Origin: Pseudolysinimonas_A sp049651805 | Lineage (GTDB): Bacteria; Actinomycetota; Actinomycetes; Actinomycetales; Microbacteriaceae | DNA length: 15,644 bases | Assembly: GCF_049651805.1 (NCBI RefSeq) | Contig: NZ_JBASCU010000013.1 | Span: 1-15,644 of the forward strand | Direction of reading: 5' to 3' | Part shown: positions 6,573-13,495 of the stretch, piece after piece | How the letters are laid out: every line of letters starts with the position of its first letter | Position numbering within the stretch: the stretch's first letter is position 1 | Translations under genes and position numbers: made by a program | Notes under the pieces: generated by a model | What the model was told of the DNA's origin: nothing | What the model saw: the letters and a program-made list of their open reading frames with translations, nothing else | Databases searched by the model: none

Positions 6573-6590
6573 TCAACTGAGCCGGGACTG
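6552..6590. terminator. 14-bp perfect hairpin between convergent genes; loop holds the DUF4259 stop codon
   Basis: CAGTCCCGGCTCAG (6552-6565) and CTGAGCCGGGACTG (6577-6590) are perfectly complementary around an 11-base loop. The loop contains the TAG stop at 6570-6572. No T-tract follows on either strand. It lies between the convergent DUF4259 and alcohol dehydrogenase genes and may work for both, as T-less hairpins are common in actinobacteria. Confidence 0.6.
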
Positions 6591-6613
6591 GGTCCGGTCC
6601 TCTCACCGAGGCT

Positions 6614-7759
6614 TCAGAAGACGATCACCGGCTTCACGGTGACGCCCGTGTGCATGTCGTCGGCGGCCTGCCCGATCTCGTCGAGCGAGTAGCGCTTCTC
6701 GAGCTTCTCGAGCGGCAGCTTGCCGTCGGCATGCAGCGCGATCAGCTGCGGGATCAGGGTGGACGGGTCGGTGTCGCCCATCGTGACGCCGCGCAGCACC
6801 TTTCCGGTGAGGATGCCCTGGATGTCGACCGGGATCTCGGTTCCGGGGGGAGGTGCGCCGCAGACCAGCACCGTGCCGCGAACGGATGCCGCGTCGAGCG
6901 CCTGCCGCGCCACCCCCGGATTGCCGGTGGTGTCGAAACTCAGCGCGACCCCGCGTCCGCCGGTGATTTCGGCGAGCCGTTCGGCGACGTTCTCCGTGGC
7001 TCCGTTGATGGTCGCCGTGGCGCCCAGCTCGCGCGCGAGCGTGAGCCGATCGTCGACGATGTCAATCGCGATCAGCTGGGCCGGCTGGCGGAGGGAAGCT
7101 GCGATGACGGCCGACAGCCCGACTGCTCCTGCACCGTAGACCGCGACGATGTCGTTCGTGCCCGGGTCGAGCACGTTCCACATCGACCCGAAGCCGGTCA
7201 GCACCCCGCAGCCGAGCGGCGCGAGCACCGTGAGGTCGGCATCCGGCGACACCTTGACGACCGAACGTTCGTCGGCGATCGAGTACTGCCCGAACGACGA
7301 CTGACCGAAGAAGTGGCTCGCGATCGGCTGGCCGTCGCGCGTCACCTCGCCCGATCCTTCTGCGCGCATCAACCCGATGAGGTTGCGCGGCAGCCAGGTC
7401 TCACAGTAGGCCGGGTGCGTCGACTCGCAGGCCGCGCACGACCCGCACGACGTGAAGCTCAGCAGCACCTGGTCGCCCGGCTCGACGCTCGTGACCCCCG
7501 GGCCGACCTTCTCGACGACGCCCGCACCCTCGTGCCCGATGATCCCGGGCGAGGGGAACGGGATGCCGCCGGCGATCACCCCGAGATCGGTGTGACAGAG
7601 GCCTGAGGCCACGAGCTTGACGAGCACCTCCCCCGGCCCGGGATCGGAGAACTCGACCTCGCTGACGACGAGTTCTCCCGGTGCGTTGAGCACCGCGGCT
7701 CGACCGCTGGTCACCGTGCCACCACTGTCACGGGGTTCGGTCAAGGTCACCGAGCTCAT
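6614..7759 (-). CDS. Zinc-dependent, NAD-linked alcohol dehydrogenase (MDR family, aryl-alcohol type)
   Basis: The 381-residue protein is a medium-chain zinc alcohol dehydrogenase. Catalytic zinc ligands are Cys55 (GLCHTD), His76 (GHEGAG) and Cys184 (GCGVLTGFG). The structural zinc is held by Cys105, 108, 111 and 119. The Rossmann motif GAGAVGL is at 209-215, and Asp233 in AIDIVDDR indicates preference for NAD over NADP. The overall pattern, with LGCGVLTGFGSMWNVL, resembles the benzyl/aryl-alcohol dehydrogenase branch. It should oxidise a primary alcohol to an aldehyde, which the aldehyde dehydrogenase encoded just upstream would take to the acid. Its ATG overlaps the aldehyde dehydrogenase stop codon as ATGA, so translation is probably coupled. 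It is the last gene of the module, and the hairpin at 6552-6590 lies beyond it. Confidence 0.92.
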   Translation of the reverse strand: MSSVTLTEPRDSGGTVTSGRAAVLNAPGELVVSEVEFSDPGPGEVLVKLVASGLCHTDLGVIAGGIPFPSPGIIGHEGAGVVEKVGPGVTSVEPGDQVLLSFTSCGSCAACESTHPAYCETWLPRNLIGLMRAEGSGEVTRDGQPIASHFFGQSSFGQYSIADERSVVKVSPDADLTVLAPLGCGVLTGFGSMWNVLDPGTNDIVAVYGAGAVGLSAVIAASLRQPAQLIAIDIVDDRLTLARELGATATINGATENVAERLAEITGGRGVALSFDTTGNPGVARQALDAASVRGTVLVCGAPPPGTEIPVDIQGILTGKVLRGVTMGDTDPSTLIPQLIALHADGKLPLEKLEKRYSLDEIGQAADDMHTGVTVKPVIVF

Positions 7760-9270
7760 TGGGCTGGTCCCTGCTCGAGGTTGAAGACGATCGAGTGCGA
7801 CCGCTGGTAGGAGGCCATGGCCTCCGCGCCGCCCTCACGTCCCCAGCCGGAGTTCTTCACGCCGCCGAACGGGGTGGCCGCATCGAGCAGCGCCCAGCCG
7901 TTGATCCAGGTGATGCCGGCCTCGAGCTGTGCGGCGACGCGGTGCGCCTTCGCGAGGTCGGCCGTCTGGATGCCGCTGGCGAGGCCATAACGCGTCGAGT
8001 TGGCGATCTGGATGGCCTCCTCTTCGGTGTCGAACGGCTGCACCGTCAGCACCGGGCCGAAGGTCTCTTCGATGACGACCTCGGCGTCGGGGGCGACATC
8101 GGCGAGCACCGTCGGCTGGTAGTAGAAGCCGCCATTCAGCTCGACCTTCTCGCCACCGGTCACGACGCGGGCGCCGGCCTTCTTGGCGCGTTCCACGATG
8201 GCCGCGACCTTCTCGAGCTGCGTCGCGCTCGCGAGTGGGCCGATCACCGTCTCGGGGTTGGTGATGTCGCCGAACGGCACGTGCGGAAGCGCGTCGGCGA
8301 GGATGCCGAGCACGACCTCGTAGATCGGACGTTCGACGAGCAGGCGCGGGCCGGCCATGCAGAACTGGCCGGTGTTGAACACGAAGGCGCCGATGACGGT
8401 GTGGATCGCGGTGTTGAGGTCGGCGTCGGCGAACAGGATGTTCGCGGCGTTTCCCCCGAGCTCCGCCGTGAACGACTTGAGCGTCTTGCCGGCGAGTGCG
8501 GCGGCGTGCGCCCCGATCTCGGTGGATCCGGTGAACGCCACCTTGTCGACATCCGGGTGGCCGACCAGGTGGTCGCCCAGCTCCGCACCCGACCCGGTGA
8601 CGACGTTGAACACGCCGTCGGGAACGCCGGCCTCCGTGAGGATCCGCGCCATGATCAACGCGCTCAGCGGGGTGTCGCCGGCCGGCTTGTGCACGACGGT
8701 GTTGCCGGCGAGCAGCGCCGGCGCGATCTTCGTGCTCGACAGGATCAGCGGGAAGTTGAACGGCGTGATCGCCGCGACGACGCCGAGGGGTTCGGTCTTC
8801 ACGTAGACGTGCTTGGTGTTCGTCGTCTCGCGCACCGAGCCGTCGAGGTGGTGCCCGAGGCTGGCGTAGAACTCGTAGAGTTCGGCGGCGTTGTTCACGT
8901 CGACGACGCGGGCGAACGTGATGGGCTTGCCCACATTGGCGCTTTCTGCCTGGGCGAGCTCCTCGGTGCGCTCCCGCATGAGCTGGTACGCACGCTGCAA
9001 GATGCGGCCGCGCTCCCGGGTCGTGAGACCCGACCAGATGCCGGAGTCGAACGCTGCACGCGCGGCCGCGACCGCGGCATCCACGTCGGCGGTCGTCGCC
9101 TTGGCGACGTCGGTCAGCTTGGTGCCCGTTGCCGGGGCGGTGATGTCCATGCGGCCGCCGTCGAAGGCCTCACGCCAGGTGCCGCCGATGAACAGCTGTC
9201 CGGGCGGGAATGCGGCGGTGTCGGTCGCGGTGGGGGTGTCGGTCGCGGTGGGGGTGTCGGTCATCGTCAT
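7756..9270 (-). CDS. NAD(P)-dependent aldehyde dehydrogenase
   Basis: The 504-residue protein has the standard aldehyde dehydrogenase fold. TPFNFP (169-174) holds the oxyanion Asn172. FTGST lies at 246-250. AELGGN (269-274) carries the general base Glu270, with Asn where most members have Lys. GQFCMAGPR (301-309) carries the catalytic Cys304, and EETFGPV lies at 401-407. It should oxidise an aldehyde to an acid. The first about 19 residues are an odd Thr/Asp/Ala/Pro extension made by an 18-bp tandem repeat coding DTPTAT twice. GAAAGAG lies 7 bases before the ATG at 9270; an ATG at 9264 is the alternative. It follows the hydrolase by 33 bp and overlaps the alcohol dehydrogenase by ATGA, consistent with one operon. 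Confidence 0.93.
   Translation of the reverse strand: MTMTDTPTATDTPTATDTAAFPPGQLFIGGTWREAFDGGRMDITAPATGTKLTDVAKATTADVDAAVAAARAAFDSGIWSGLTTRERGRILQRAYQLMRERTEELAQAESANVGKPITFARVVDVNNAAELYEFYASLGHHLDGSVRETTNTKHVYVKTEPLGVVAAITPFNFPLILSSTKIAPALLAGNTVVHKPAGDTPLSALIMARILTEAGVPDGVFNVVTGSGAELGDHLVGHPDVDKVAFTGSTEIGAHAAALAGKTLKSFTAELGGNAANILFADADLNTAIHTVIGAFVFNTGQFCMAGPRLLVERPIYEVVLGILADALPHVPFGDITNPETVIGPLASATQLEKVAAIVERAKKAGARVVTGGEKVELNGGFYYQPTVLADVAPDAEVVIEETFGPVLTVQPFDTEEEAIQIANSTRYGLASGIQTADLAKAHRVAAQLEAGITWINGWALLDAATPFGGVKNSGWGREGGAEAMASYQRSHSIVFNLEQGPAQ
9220..9262. repeat. 18-bp tandem repeat (2.4 copies) in the aldehyde dehydrogenase 5' end
   Basis: The unit GTCGGTCGCGGTGGGGGT occurs at 9220-9237 and 9238-9255, followed by a partial GTCGGTC. 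On the coding strand it encodes (DTPTAT)2 plus DT just after the start codon. The unit is a multiple of three, so copy-number changes would keep the frame. Confidence 0.9.
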
Positions 9271-9303
9271 GAGAGTGCTCTTTCGTGTTCGAGGGGAGGG
9301 TTT

Positions 9304-10026
9304 TCAGTTGGCGACGACTGCCGGGGCAGCGACGCGCGCCAGCAGGGCCGCGAATCCGGCCGGGTCCTCTTGGAAGGGCGCGTGGCCGTGCGGGATGCGG
9401 ATGACGTCGGCACCGCTACGGGCGGCGAGCGACTCCTGGAAGGGCGGCGGCACGATGCCGTCGTTCTCGGTGAGGATGTAGGTCGAGGGCTTGGTGCGCC
9501 AGCCGACCTGCGTGAGCTCCTCGATGAGGGACTGCAACGACTGCGGGCGGAACAGGTCGGCGAGCTGCTCGGAGACCTCGCGGGGAACCCCGGGCGGCAT
9601 GTCGGAGGCGATCATCTCGACACGCTCTTCGCGCGTGCGTCCCATCGTCACCTGGCCGTTGTCGACGCCCCAGGCGTCGGGCAGAACGCCGCCCATCGCC
9701 GCGAGGGCGCTTTCGCCGGCGTCGAGCGCGAACGCCGCGACGTAGACGAGCCGCTCGACCGACGGGTGGGCGCCGGCCTGCGTGATCGGCGCTCCGCCAT
9801 AGGAGTGGCCGACCAACACGACCGGGCCGTCGGCGCGCTCGATCGCGGCCGTGACTGCGGCGGCGTCGGCGAGGAGACCCTCGGTGCTGCCGGTGGAGGG
9901 AAGGTCGATCGCGTCGACATCCCAGCCGTCACCGCGCAAGATCTGCACGATGGGCTCGAACTCCCACGGGCCCACCCAGGCTCCGTGGACGAGGATGATG
10001 CGCGGTCGGGTCGAAGTTGCGGACAT
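9304..10026 (-). CDS. Alpha/beta hydrolase (EstC-like esterase family)
   Basis: The 240-residue protein shows the alpha/beta-hydrolase pattern. ILVHGAW (11-17) forms the oxyanion loop. GHSYGG (73-78) carries nucleophile Ser75. TENDGIVPPPFQE (186-198) carries the likely acid Asp189, and HGHAPFQEDP (213-222) the His, most likely His215. No signal peptide or membrane segment is seen, so it is cytosolic. This branch includes esterases and methyl-ester hydrolases; the substrate is unknown. It is first in the presumed operon with the aldehyde and alcohol dehydrogenases. The intact regulator lies 93 bp upstream on the same strand. A broken paralogue of its C-terminal third occurs at 12448-12686, again next to a regulator fragment, so regulator and hydrolase probably travel together. 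Confidence 0.9.
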   Translation of the reverse strand: MSATSTRPRIILVHGAWVGPWEFEPIVQILRGDGWDVDAIDLPSTGSTEGLLADAAAVTAAIERADGPVVLVGHSYGGAPITQAGAHPSVERLVYVAAFALDAGESALAAMGGVLPDAWGVDNGQVTMGRTREERVEMIASDMPPGVPREVSEQLADLFRPQSLQSLIEELTQVGWRTKPSTYILTENDGIVPPPFQESLAARSGADVIRIPHGHAPFQEDPAGFAALLARVAAPAVVAN

Positions 10027-10095
10027 GAGGGTTACCGTGCCTTTCGGGCGACGTCGGTGTCGCTTCCCCCAGGGTGCGACCCGCCGCCACGGCGC

Positions 10096-10126
10096 GGTAT
10101 CCGTAGGACTACGTACGCACTACGTA
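10096..10126. promoter_or_regulatory. Helically phased direct repeats upstream of the hydrolase operon, candidate activator site
   Basis: On the minus strand, toward the hydrolase, the sequence reads TACGTAGTGCG, TACGTAGTCC, TACGGATACC. These are two exact TACGTAGT units 11 bp apart and a degenerate third 10 bp further. The two exact units contain palindromic TACGTA. The first repeat overlaps the stop codon of the LuxR-type regulator. The phasing of about one helical turn suggests cooperative binding of a regulator on one face of the DNA. The adjacent ATPase/LuxR regulator is the natural candidate. The rest of the 93-bp gap (10027-10095) shows no clear promoter or ribosome site. Confidence 0.5.
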
Positions 10127-12393
10127 ATCGGCTGCCCCGCCAGCGGTTGGGGCGCCGGGAGCGTTGCTTCGTACCAGGCGGCGATCTGGGTGCGCGAGGT
10201 GAACCCGAGTTTGCCGAGGATGCGCTGCACATGCGTGTCGACGGTGCGCACCGAGAGCACCAGCTCGTCGGCGATGTCGCGGTTGCTCATCCCCCGGTGA
10301 ATGCGCATCGCCACCTCGTGCTCACGGGCACTGAGCCCCGCGGTGCCGCCGGTCTTCTCCTCAAGTGCGAGGGCGACCGCCTCGACCGGACCCAGGTCGC
10401 CACCACGTGCGAAGAAGCGCTCGTAACCCTTCTCGGCGAGCAGCCGCCGCAGCGTGTCGACGCAACGGTCGTGATGCCCGCCGAGGTGGGGCCCGAATGC
10501 CCAGATCGACGACCCGATCGACCGCCAGCGGGCATCCGTCGCCCCCAGCAGGGTCGCCGCCCGCTCCGCCGCGCCGCGCTCGGCCTCGACCCAACTGACC
10601 ACCTCGAGCATGAGGCACTCGCCCACCGGGTCGTCGAAACCGCGCTCGTCGACAAGGCCCTGTCGGGCGAGCCGGTCGGCGGCATCCAGATCGTTCTCGA
10701 CGAACGCTGCGAGGGCCAGCGCCCATTGCGCGTGCGCACGCATCCAGTTGTCGCCGACCGCTTCGCTGTACGCGAGCGCTTCGGACGCGAATCGGGATGC
10801 CCCCGGCTGCGTCAGGTGACTCAGTGCCGCCGTCAGCTGGAACTGGGCCAGGAGCGCCTCCTCCGGATGTCCGCACTCCTGAGCCACCCGGATCGAGACC
10901 TCGAACTCCCCCACCGCGTCGGCCGGGCGACCCGAGAAGTTGGCGAGGGTTCCGCGCCAGCGGTGCACCTCGACGCGGATTGCGGCAAGCCGTTCGGTCG
11001 TGAGTGCGCCATCGGACGCCTGCTCCTCGGCCTCGTCGAGACGCCGTGCGGCCTCGGTGAGGTCGCCTTGGAGCAGGGCGAGCCAGGCCGCGTTCACGAG
11101 CGCCGGCACGCGGTGGATCGGAGAGGCTCCCGGCAGGGCGAGGAGGCGGCCGGCCCACGCGCGGCCTTCCGGGATGAACCCGCCGACGGCGAACAGATAG
11201 CGCAGGCTCGTGAACAGGTCGAGCGCCTGGTCGGTGTCCACGGCCGACGCCGTGGTGAGGGCCGCTTGCACCTCGGCGCGGTCGGCGCGTAGCCGCGCGA
11301 TCGTCTCGGCCTGCCCCGGGCCGTACCAGTTCTCGCACGACTCGGCCGCGACCGTGGCGTAGTGATCCAGGTGGCGTCGGGTTAGACCCGGCCACCGGCC
11401 GTCCTCCTCCGCTCGGTCGCGGCCGTAGCGCCGGATCGTCTCCAGCATCCGGAAACGCCCCGTCTCCGGGTCGGCTTCGACGACCGACTGGGCGACGAGT
11501 TCGTCGAGCGCGTCGAGCACGTCGGCCCCGTCGGCCACGGCCGACGCCGCCGCGAGATCGAACGGACCGGCGAAGACCGAGAGCGCACACCACAGCTCGC
11601 GCTGCGCCGGCGTGCACAGCTCGTAACTCCAGTCGACGACGGCCCGCAGCGTGCGCTGTCGACTCACCGCGGTGCGCGATCCACCGCGCAGGAGCGTGAA
11701 GCGTGACGACAAACGACTGGTCAGGTCGGTGATCGACAGGGTGCGCAACCGGGTCGCGGCGAGTTCGATGGCGAGCGGCAACCCGTCCAACGCGCGGCAT
11801 AGTTCCGCCGCCGCCTCGGCGTCCTGCGGGCCGAGCTCGAAGTCCGCGTCGGCCGCCCGGGCACGGGCGACCAGGAGCGAGACGGCATCGGGTAAGACGT
11901 CGGAGACGAGCCCGATGACCGGTTCGGCCGACAGCGGCGGAACAGCGAACACCCGCTCACCGTCGAGTTCGAGCGGGCGCCTGCTCGTGGCAAGCACAGT
12001 GAGGTCAGGCAGGGCGACGAGCAGTTCGTCGATGAACGCTGCGGCGGCGTCGATGATGTGTTCGCAGTTGTCGATGACGAGGACCGCCGGGCGATCACGC
12101 AATGCCTCGATGACGACATCCAGCGGGTCGCGCGCCGACTGGTCGGCGAGTCCCATCGCCCGCACGACGGCGCGCGGCAGACGCTGCGCGTCGTGAACGC
12201 TCTCGAGCGAGACGAACCAGCCGTCGATCCCGGTCGTCTCGATGTAGAGGTTGGCGGCGCGGAGCGACAACCGCGTCTTGCCAGCGCCGCCGACCCCGGT
12301 GAGCGTCACCAGTTGCGCCACGTCGAGCAAGCCCTGGAGCAGGGCGAGTTCGCGCTGGCGCCCGACGAAGACGCTTCTCGGTTCTCTGATCAT
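10120..12393 (-). CDS. Large ATPase/LuxR-HTH transcriptional regulator (LAL/COG3903-like)
   Basis: The 757-residue protein is a signal-transduction ATPase with a C-terminal LuxR helix-turn-helix. FVGRQREL (9-16) opens the NTPase domain. Walker A GVGGAGKT lies at 33-40, Walker B-like LVIDNCEH at 105-112 and a sensor-like LATSRRPLEL at 134-143. The middle, about 340-620, is helical and Ala/Leu-rich, like TPR-type repeats that bind ligands or partners. GLSAREHEV near 686 begins the DNA-binding domain, with RDIADELVLSVRTVDTHVQ at about 705-723. By family analogy it is an ATP-dependent activator. GGGAG 5 bases before the ATG at 12393 supports the start. It is followed 93 bp downstream by the hydrolase operon, its likely target. 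A second, broken copy of its P-loop region lies just upstream. Confidence 0.93.
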   Translation of the reverse strand: MIREPRSVFVGRQRELALLQGLLDVAQLVTLTGVGGAGKTRLSLRAANLYIETTGIDGWFVSLESVHDAQRLPRAVVRAMGLADQSARDPLDVVIEALRDRPAVLVIDNCEHIIDAAAAFIDELLVALPDLTVLATSRRPLELDGERVFAVPPLSAEPVIGLVSDVLPDAVSLLVARARAADADFELGPQDAEAAAELCRALDGLPLAIELAATRLRTLSITDLTSRLSSRFTLLRGGSRTAVSRQRTLRAVVDWSYELCTPAQRELWCALSVFAGPFDLAAASAVADGADVLDALDELVAQSVVEADPETGRFRMLETIRRYGRDRAEEDGRWPGLTRRHLDHYATVAAESCENWYGPGQAETIARLRADRAEVQAALTTASAVDTDQALDLFTSLRYLFAVGGFIPEGRAWAGRLLALPGASPIHRVPALVNAAWLALLQGDLTEAARRLDEAEEQASDGALTTERLAAIRVEVHRWRGTLANFSGRPADAVGEFEVSIRVAQECGHPEEALLAQFQLTAALSHLTQPGASRFASEALAYSEAVGDNWMRAHAQWALALAAFVENDLDAADRLARQGLVDERGFDDPVGECLMLEVVSWVEAERGAAERAATLLGATDARWRSIGSSIWAFGPHLGGHHDRCVDTLRRLLAEKGYERFFARGGDLGPVEAVALALEEKTGGTAGLSAREHEVAMRIHRGMSNRDIADELVLSVRTVDTHVQRILGKLGFTSRTQIAAWYEATLPAPQPLAGQPIT

Positions 12394-12407
12394 CGAGACT
12401 CCCGGCG

Positions 12408-12438
12408 CCCACCCTTTCGCCGGGTGCGAAAGGGTGGG
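12408..12438. terminator. 13-bp perfect hairpin upstream of the LuxR-type regulator
   Basis: CCCACCCTTTCGC (12408-12420) pairs perfectly with GCGAAAGGGTGGG (12426-12438) around a 5-base loop. No T-tract follows. It lies between the remnant's stop codon and the regulator start and would stop minus-strand transcription coming from rbfA and the remnant. Its right arm is part of the direct repeat at 12428-12447. Such a hairpin could instead shape the regulator leader. Confidence 0.6.
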
Positions 12439-12447
12439 TCGAGTATC
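12428..12447. repeat. Direct repeat, copy 1, abutting the remnant's stop codon
   Basis: This 20-bp segment (GAAAGGGTGG then GTCGAGTATC) recurs at 12909-12927 with one deleted and one changed base; the last ten bases are identical. The two copies bracket the degenerate regulator-hydrolase remnant, 480 bp apart at their matching ends. Confidence 0.7.
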
Positions 12448-12686
12448 TCAGGTGGCGACGCTGGTCGGGGCAGCGATGCGAGCCAGCAGGGCCGCGAACG
12501 CGACCGGATCCTCACCGAAGGGGTTGTGACCGTGGGGGATGCGCACGACGTCCCCACCGGTGCGGGCGGCGAGCATCTCCTGGACGGGCGGCGGGAGGAT
12601 CTTGTCATTCTCGGTAAGCACGTAAGTCACCGGCTTGCTCCGCCAGGCGGCGGCCCGGTTGAGCTGTTCGGTCAACGCCTCGATGA
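12448..12686 (-). pseudogene. 3' fragment of an alpha/beta hydrolase (paralogue of the 9304-10026 gene)
   Basis: The frame matches the C-terminal third of the intact hydrolase. RSKPVTYVLTENDKILPPP aligns with RTKPSTYILTENDGIVPPP. RIPHGHNPFGEDP aligns with RIPHGHAPFQEDP, and LLARIAAP with LLARVAAP, ending in TGA. The acid Asp and catalytic His regions are present, but the oxyanion loop and nucleophile Ser are gone. The upstream side runs in frame into a regulator fragment. It cannot be a working hydrolase. Confidence 0.85.
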
Positions 12687-12912
12687 CGACATCCAGCGGG
12701 TCTCGTGTCGACTGGTCGGCAAGCCCGAGCGCCCGCACCACGGCACGCGGCAGACGCCGGGCATCCTGCACGCTCTCGAGCGATGCGAACAGGCCGTCGA
12801 CACCCGCCGATTCGGCATGCAGATTCGCGGCTCTCAACGCCAGCCGGGTCTTGCCTGCGCCGCCGACCCCCGTGAGTGTCACCAGACGCGCGGGGCCCAG
12901 GAGCTCCTGAAA
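12678..12912 (-). pseudogene. Fragment of a LuxR-type regulator ATPase (paralogue of 10120-12393), truncated at both ends
   Basis: The frame aligns with residues about 20-98 of the intact regulator. LVTLTGVGGAGKTRLALRAA matches LVTLTGVGGAGKTRLSLRAA; RRLPRAVVRALGLADQSTRD matches QRLPRAVVRAMGLADQSARD; DPLDVVIEAL is identical. Walker A survives, but the first about 19 residues, the rest of the ATPase and the HTH are missing. No start codon or ribosome site precedes it. It abuts the rbfA stop region on one side and is fused to a hydrolase fragment on the other. Confidence 0.85.
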
Positions 12913-12927
12913 GGTGCGTCGAGTATC
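12909..12927. repeat. Direct repeat, copy 2, overlapping the rbfA stop codon
   Basis: GAAAGGTGC followed by GTCGAGTATC repeats the segment at 12428-12447. It marks the border between rbfA and the remnant. Confidence 0.7.
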
Positions 12928-13399
12928 AGCTCTTCGACTCGTCGTCGTCCTGATCGTCGTCGTCATCATCATCATCGAAGTCGCGCGGTTTGACGTACGG
13001 GTCTTCGTCGCCCGCGTAGGTCGCATTAGCCGCGGCGGCGCGGGCTTCGTTGTCGCGCTCCTGTGCCTCGCGCAGCAACTCTGCGATCGACGCCGCGTTC
13101 TCGGGGATGGCGTCCGGGATGAACTCGAGCGACGGCGTGAGCCGGGTGTTGAGGTTCTTGCCCACCTCGGTGCGCAAAAGCCCGGTCGCCGCCTTGAGCG
13201 CCAGCGCCGACTCCGCCCGCTCCTCCTCCGACCCGTACACGGTGAAGAACACTGAGGCATGCTGCAGATCGCCCGTCACCCGAACATCGGTGATCGTGAC
13301 GAACCCCAGCCGCGGATCCCGCAGCCCCTTCTCGAGCCGCTTCGCGATCACTTCCTTGATGCGATCAGCAACCTTCGCCGCGCGATCTCCCTGAGCCAT
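12926..13399 (-). CDS. rbfA: 30S ribosome-binding factor RbfA
   Basis: RbfA is a single KH-fold protein that binds the immature 30S subunit and helps 16S rRNA 5'-end maturation, important in the cold. The 157-residue protein has the family opening (RAAKVADRIKEVIAKRLE at 6-23), DPRLGFVTITDVRVTGDLQHA at 28-48 (core LGFVTITDV) and the PSLEFIPDAIPENAASI block at 89-105. After about residue 130 it carries an acidic tail with eight consecutive Asp (142-149) and three more after a Gln. The ATG at 13399 has GGAGG 6 bases upstream, and the longer frame to 13549 lacks such support. infB lies upstream on the same strand with a 183-bp gap that contains a large hairpin. Confidence 0.96.
   Translation of the reverse strand: MAQGDRAAKVADRIKEVIAKRLEKGLRDPRLGFVTITDVRVTGDLQHASVFFTVYGSEEERAESALALKAATGLLRTEVGKNLNTRLTPSLEFIPDAIPENAASIAELLREAQERDNEARAAAANATYAGDEDPYVKPRDFDDDDDDDDQDDDESKS
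12941..12976. repeat. Trinucleotide (GTC/ATC) tract encoding the RbfA poly-Asp tail
   Basis: Runs of GTC and ATC on the plus strand, interrupted by one CTG, encode Asp8-Gln-Asp3 on the minus strand. Such a tract can change length by slippage without breaking the frame. Confidence 0.8.
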
Positions 13400-13405
13400 T
13401 GAGTG

Positions 13406-13410
13406 CCTCC
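13406..13410 (-). promoter_or_regulatory. Ribosome binding site of rbfA
   Basis: GGAGG on the minus strand is 6 bases from the ATG at 13399 and fixes the start. Confidence 0.8.
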
Positions 13411-13495
13411 AAGCAAGCTGGGAATGAAAGGGCCCACTGAGCCCCCTAAAGCAATTGAACGTCGAGCCGAGGAACAGATCCGAACGAAAACCGAA

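Noticed and set aside
7759..11292. Plus-strand 1177-codon open frame opposite the catabolic module
   Set aside because: It spans four well-supported minus-strand genes and their gaps, has low-complexity composition and no recognisable domain. It is a GC-bias shadow.
12394..12925. Insertion sequence or transposase remains around the scar
   Set aside because: No transposase-like frame and no terminal inverted repeats are visible. Only short direct repeats and a hairpin are present.
12929..13260. Treating the remnant frame as one gene extending through rbfA
   Set aside because: Upstream of about 12912 this frame is only an alternative frame of rbfA with Ser/Arg/Thr-rich nonsense. Similarity to the regulator starts after the rbfA stop.
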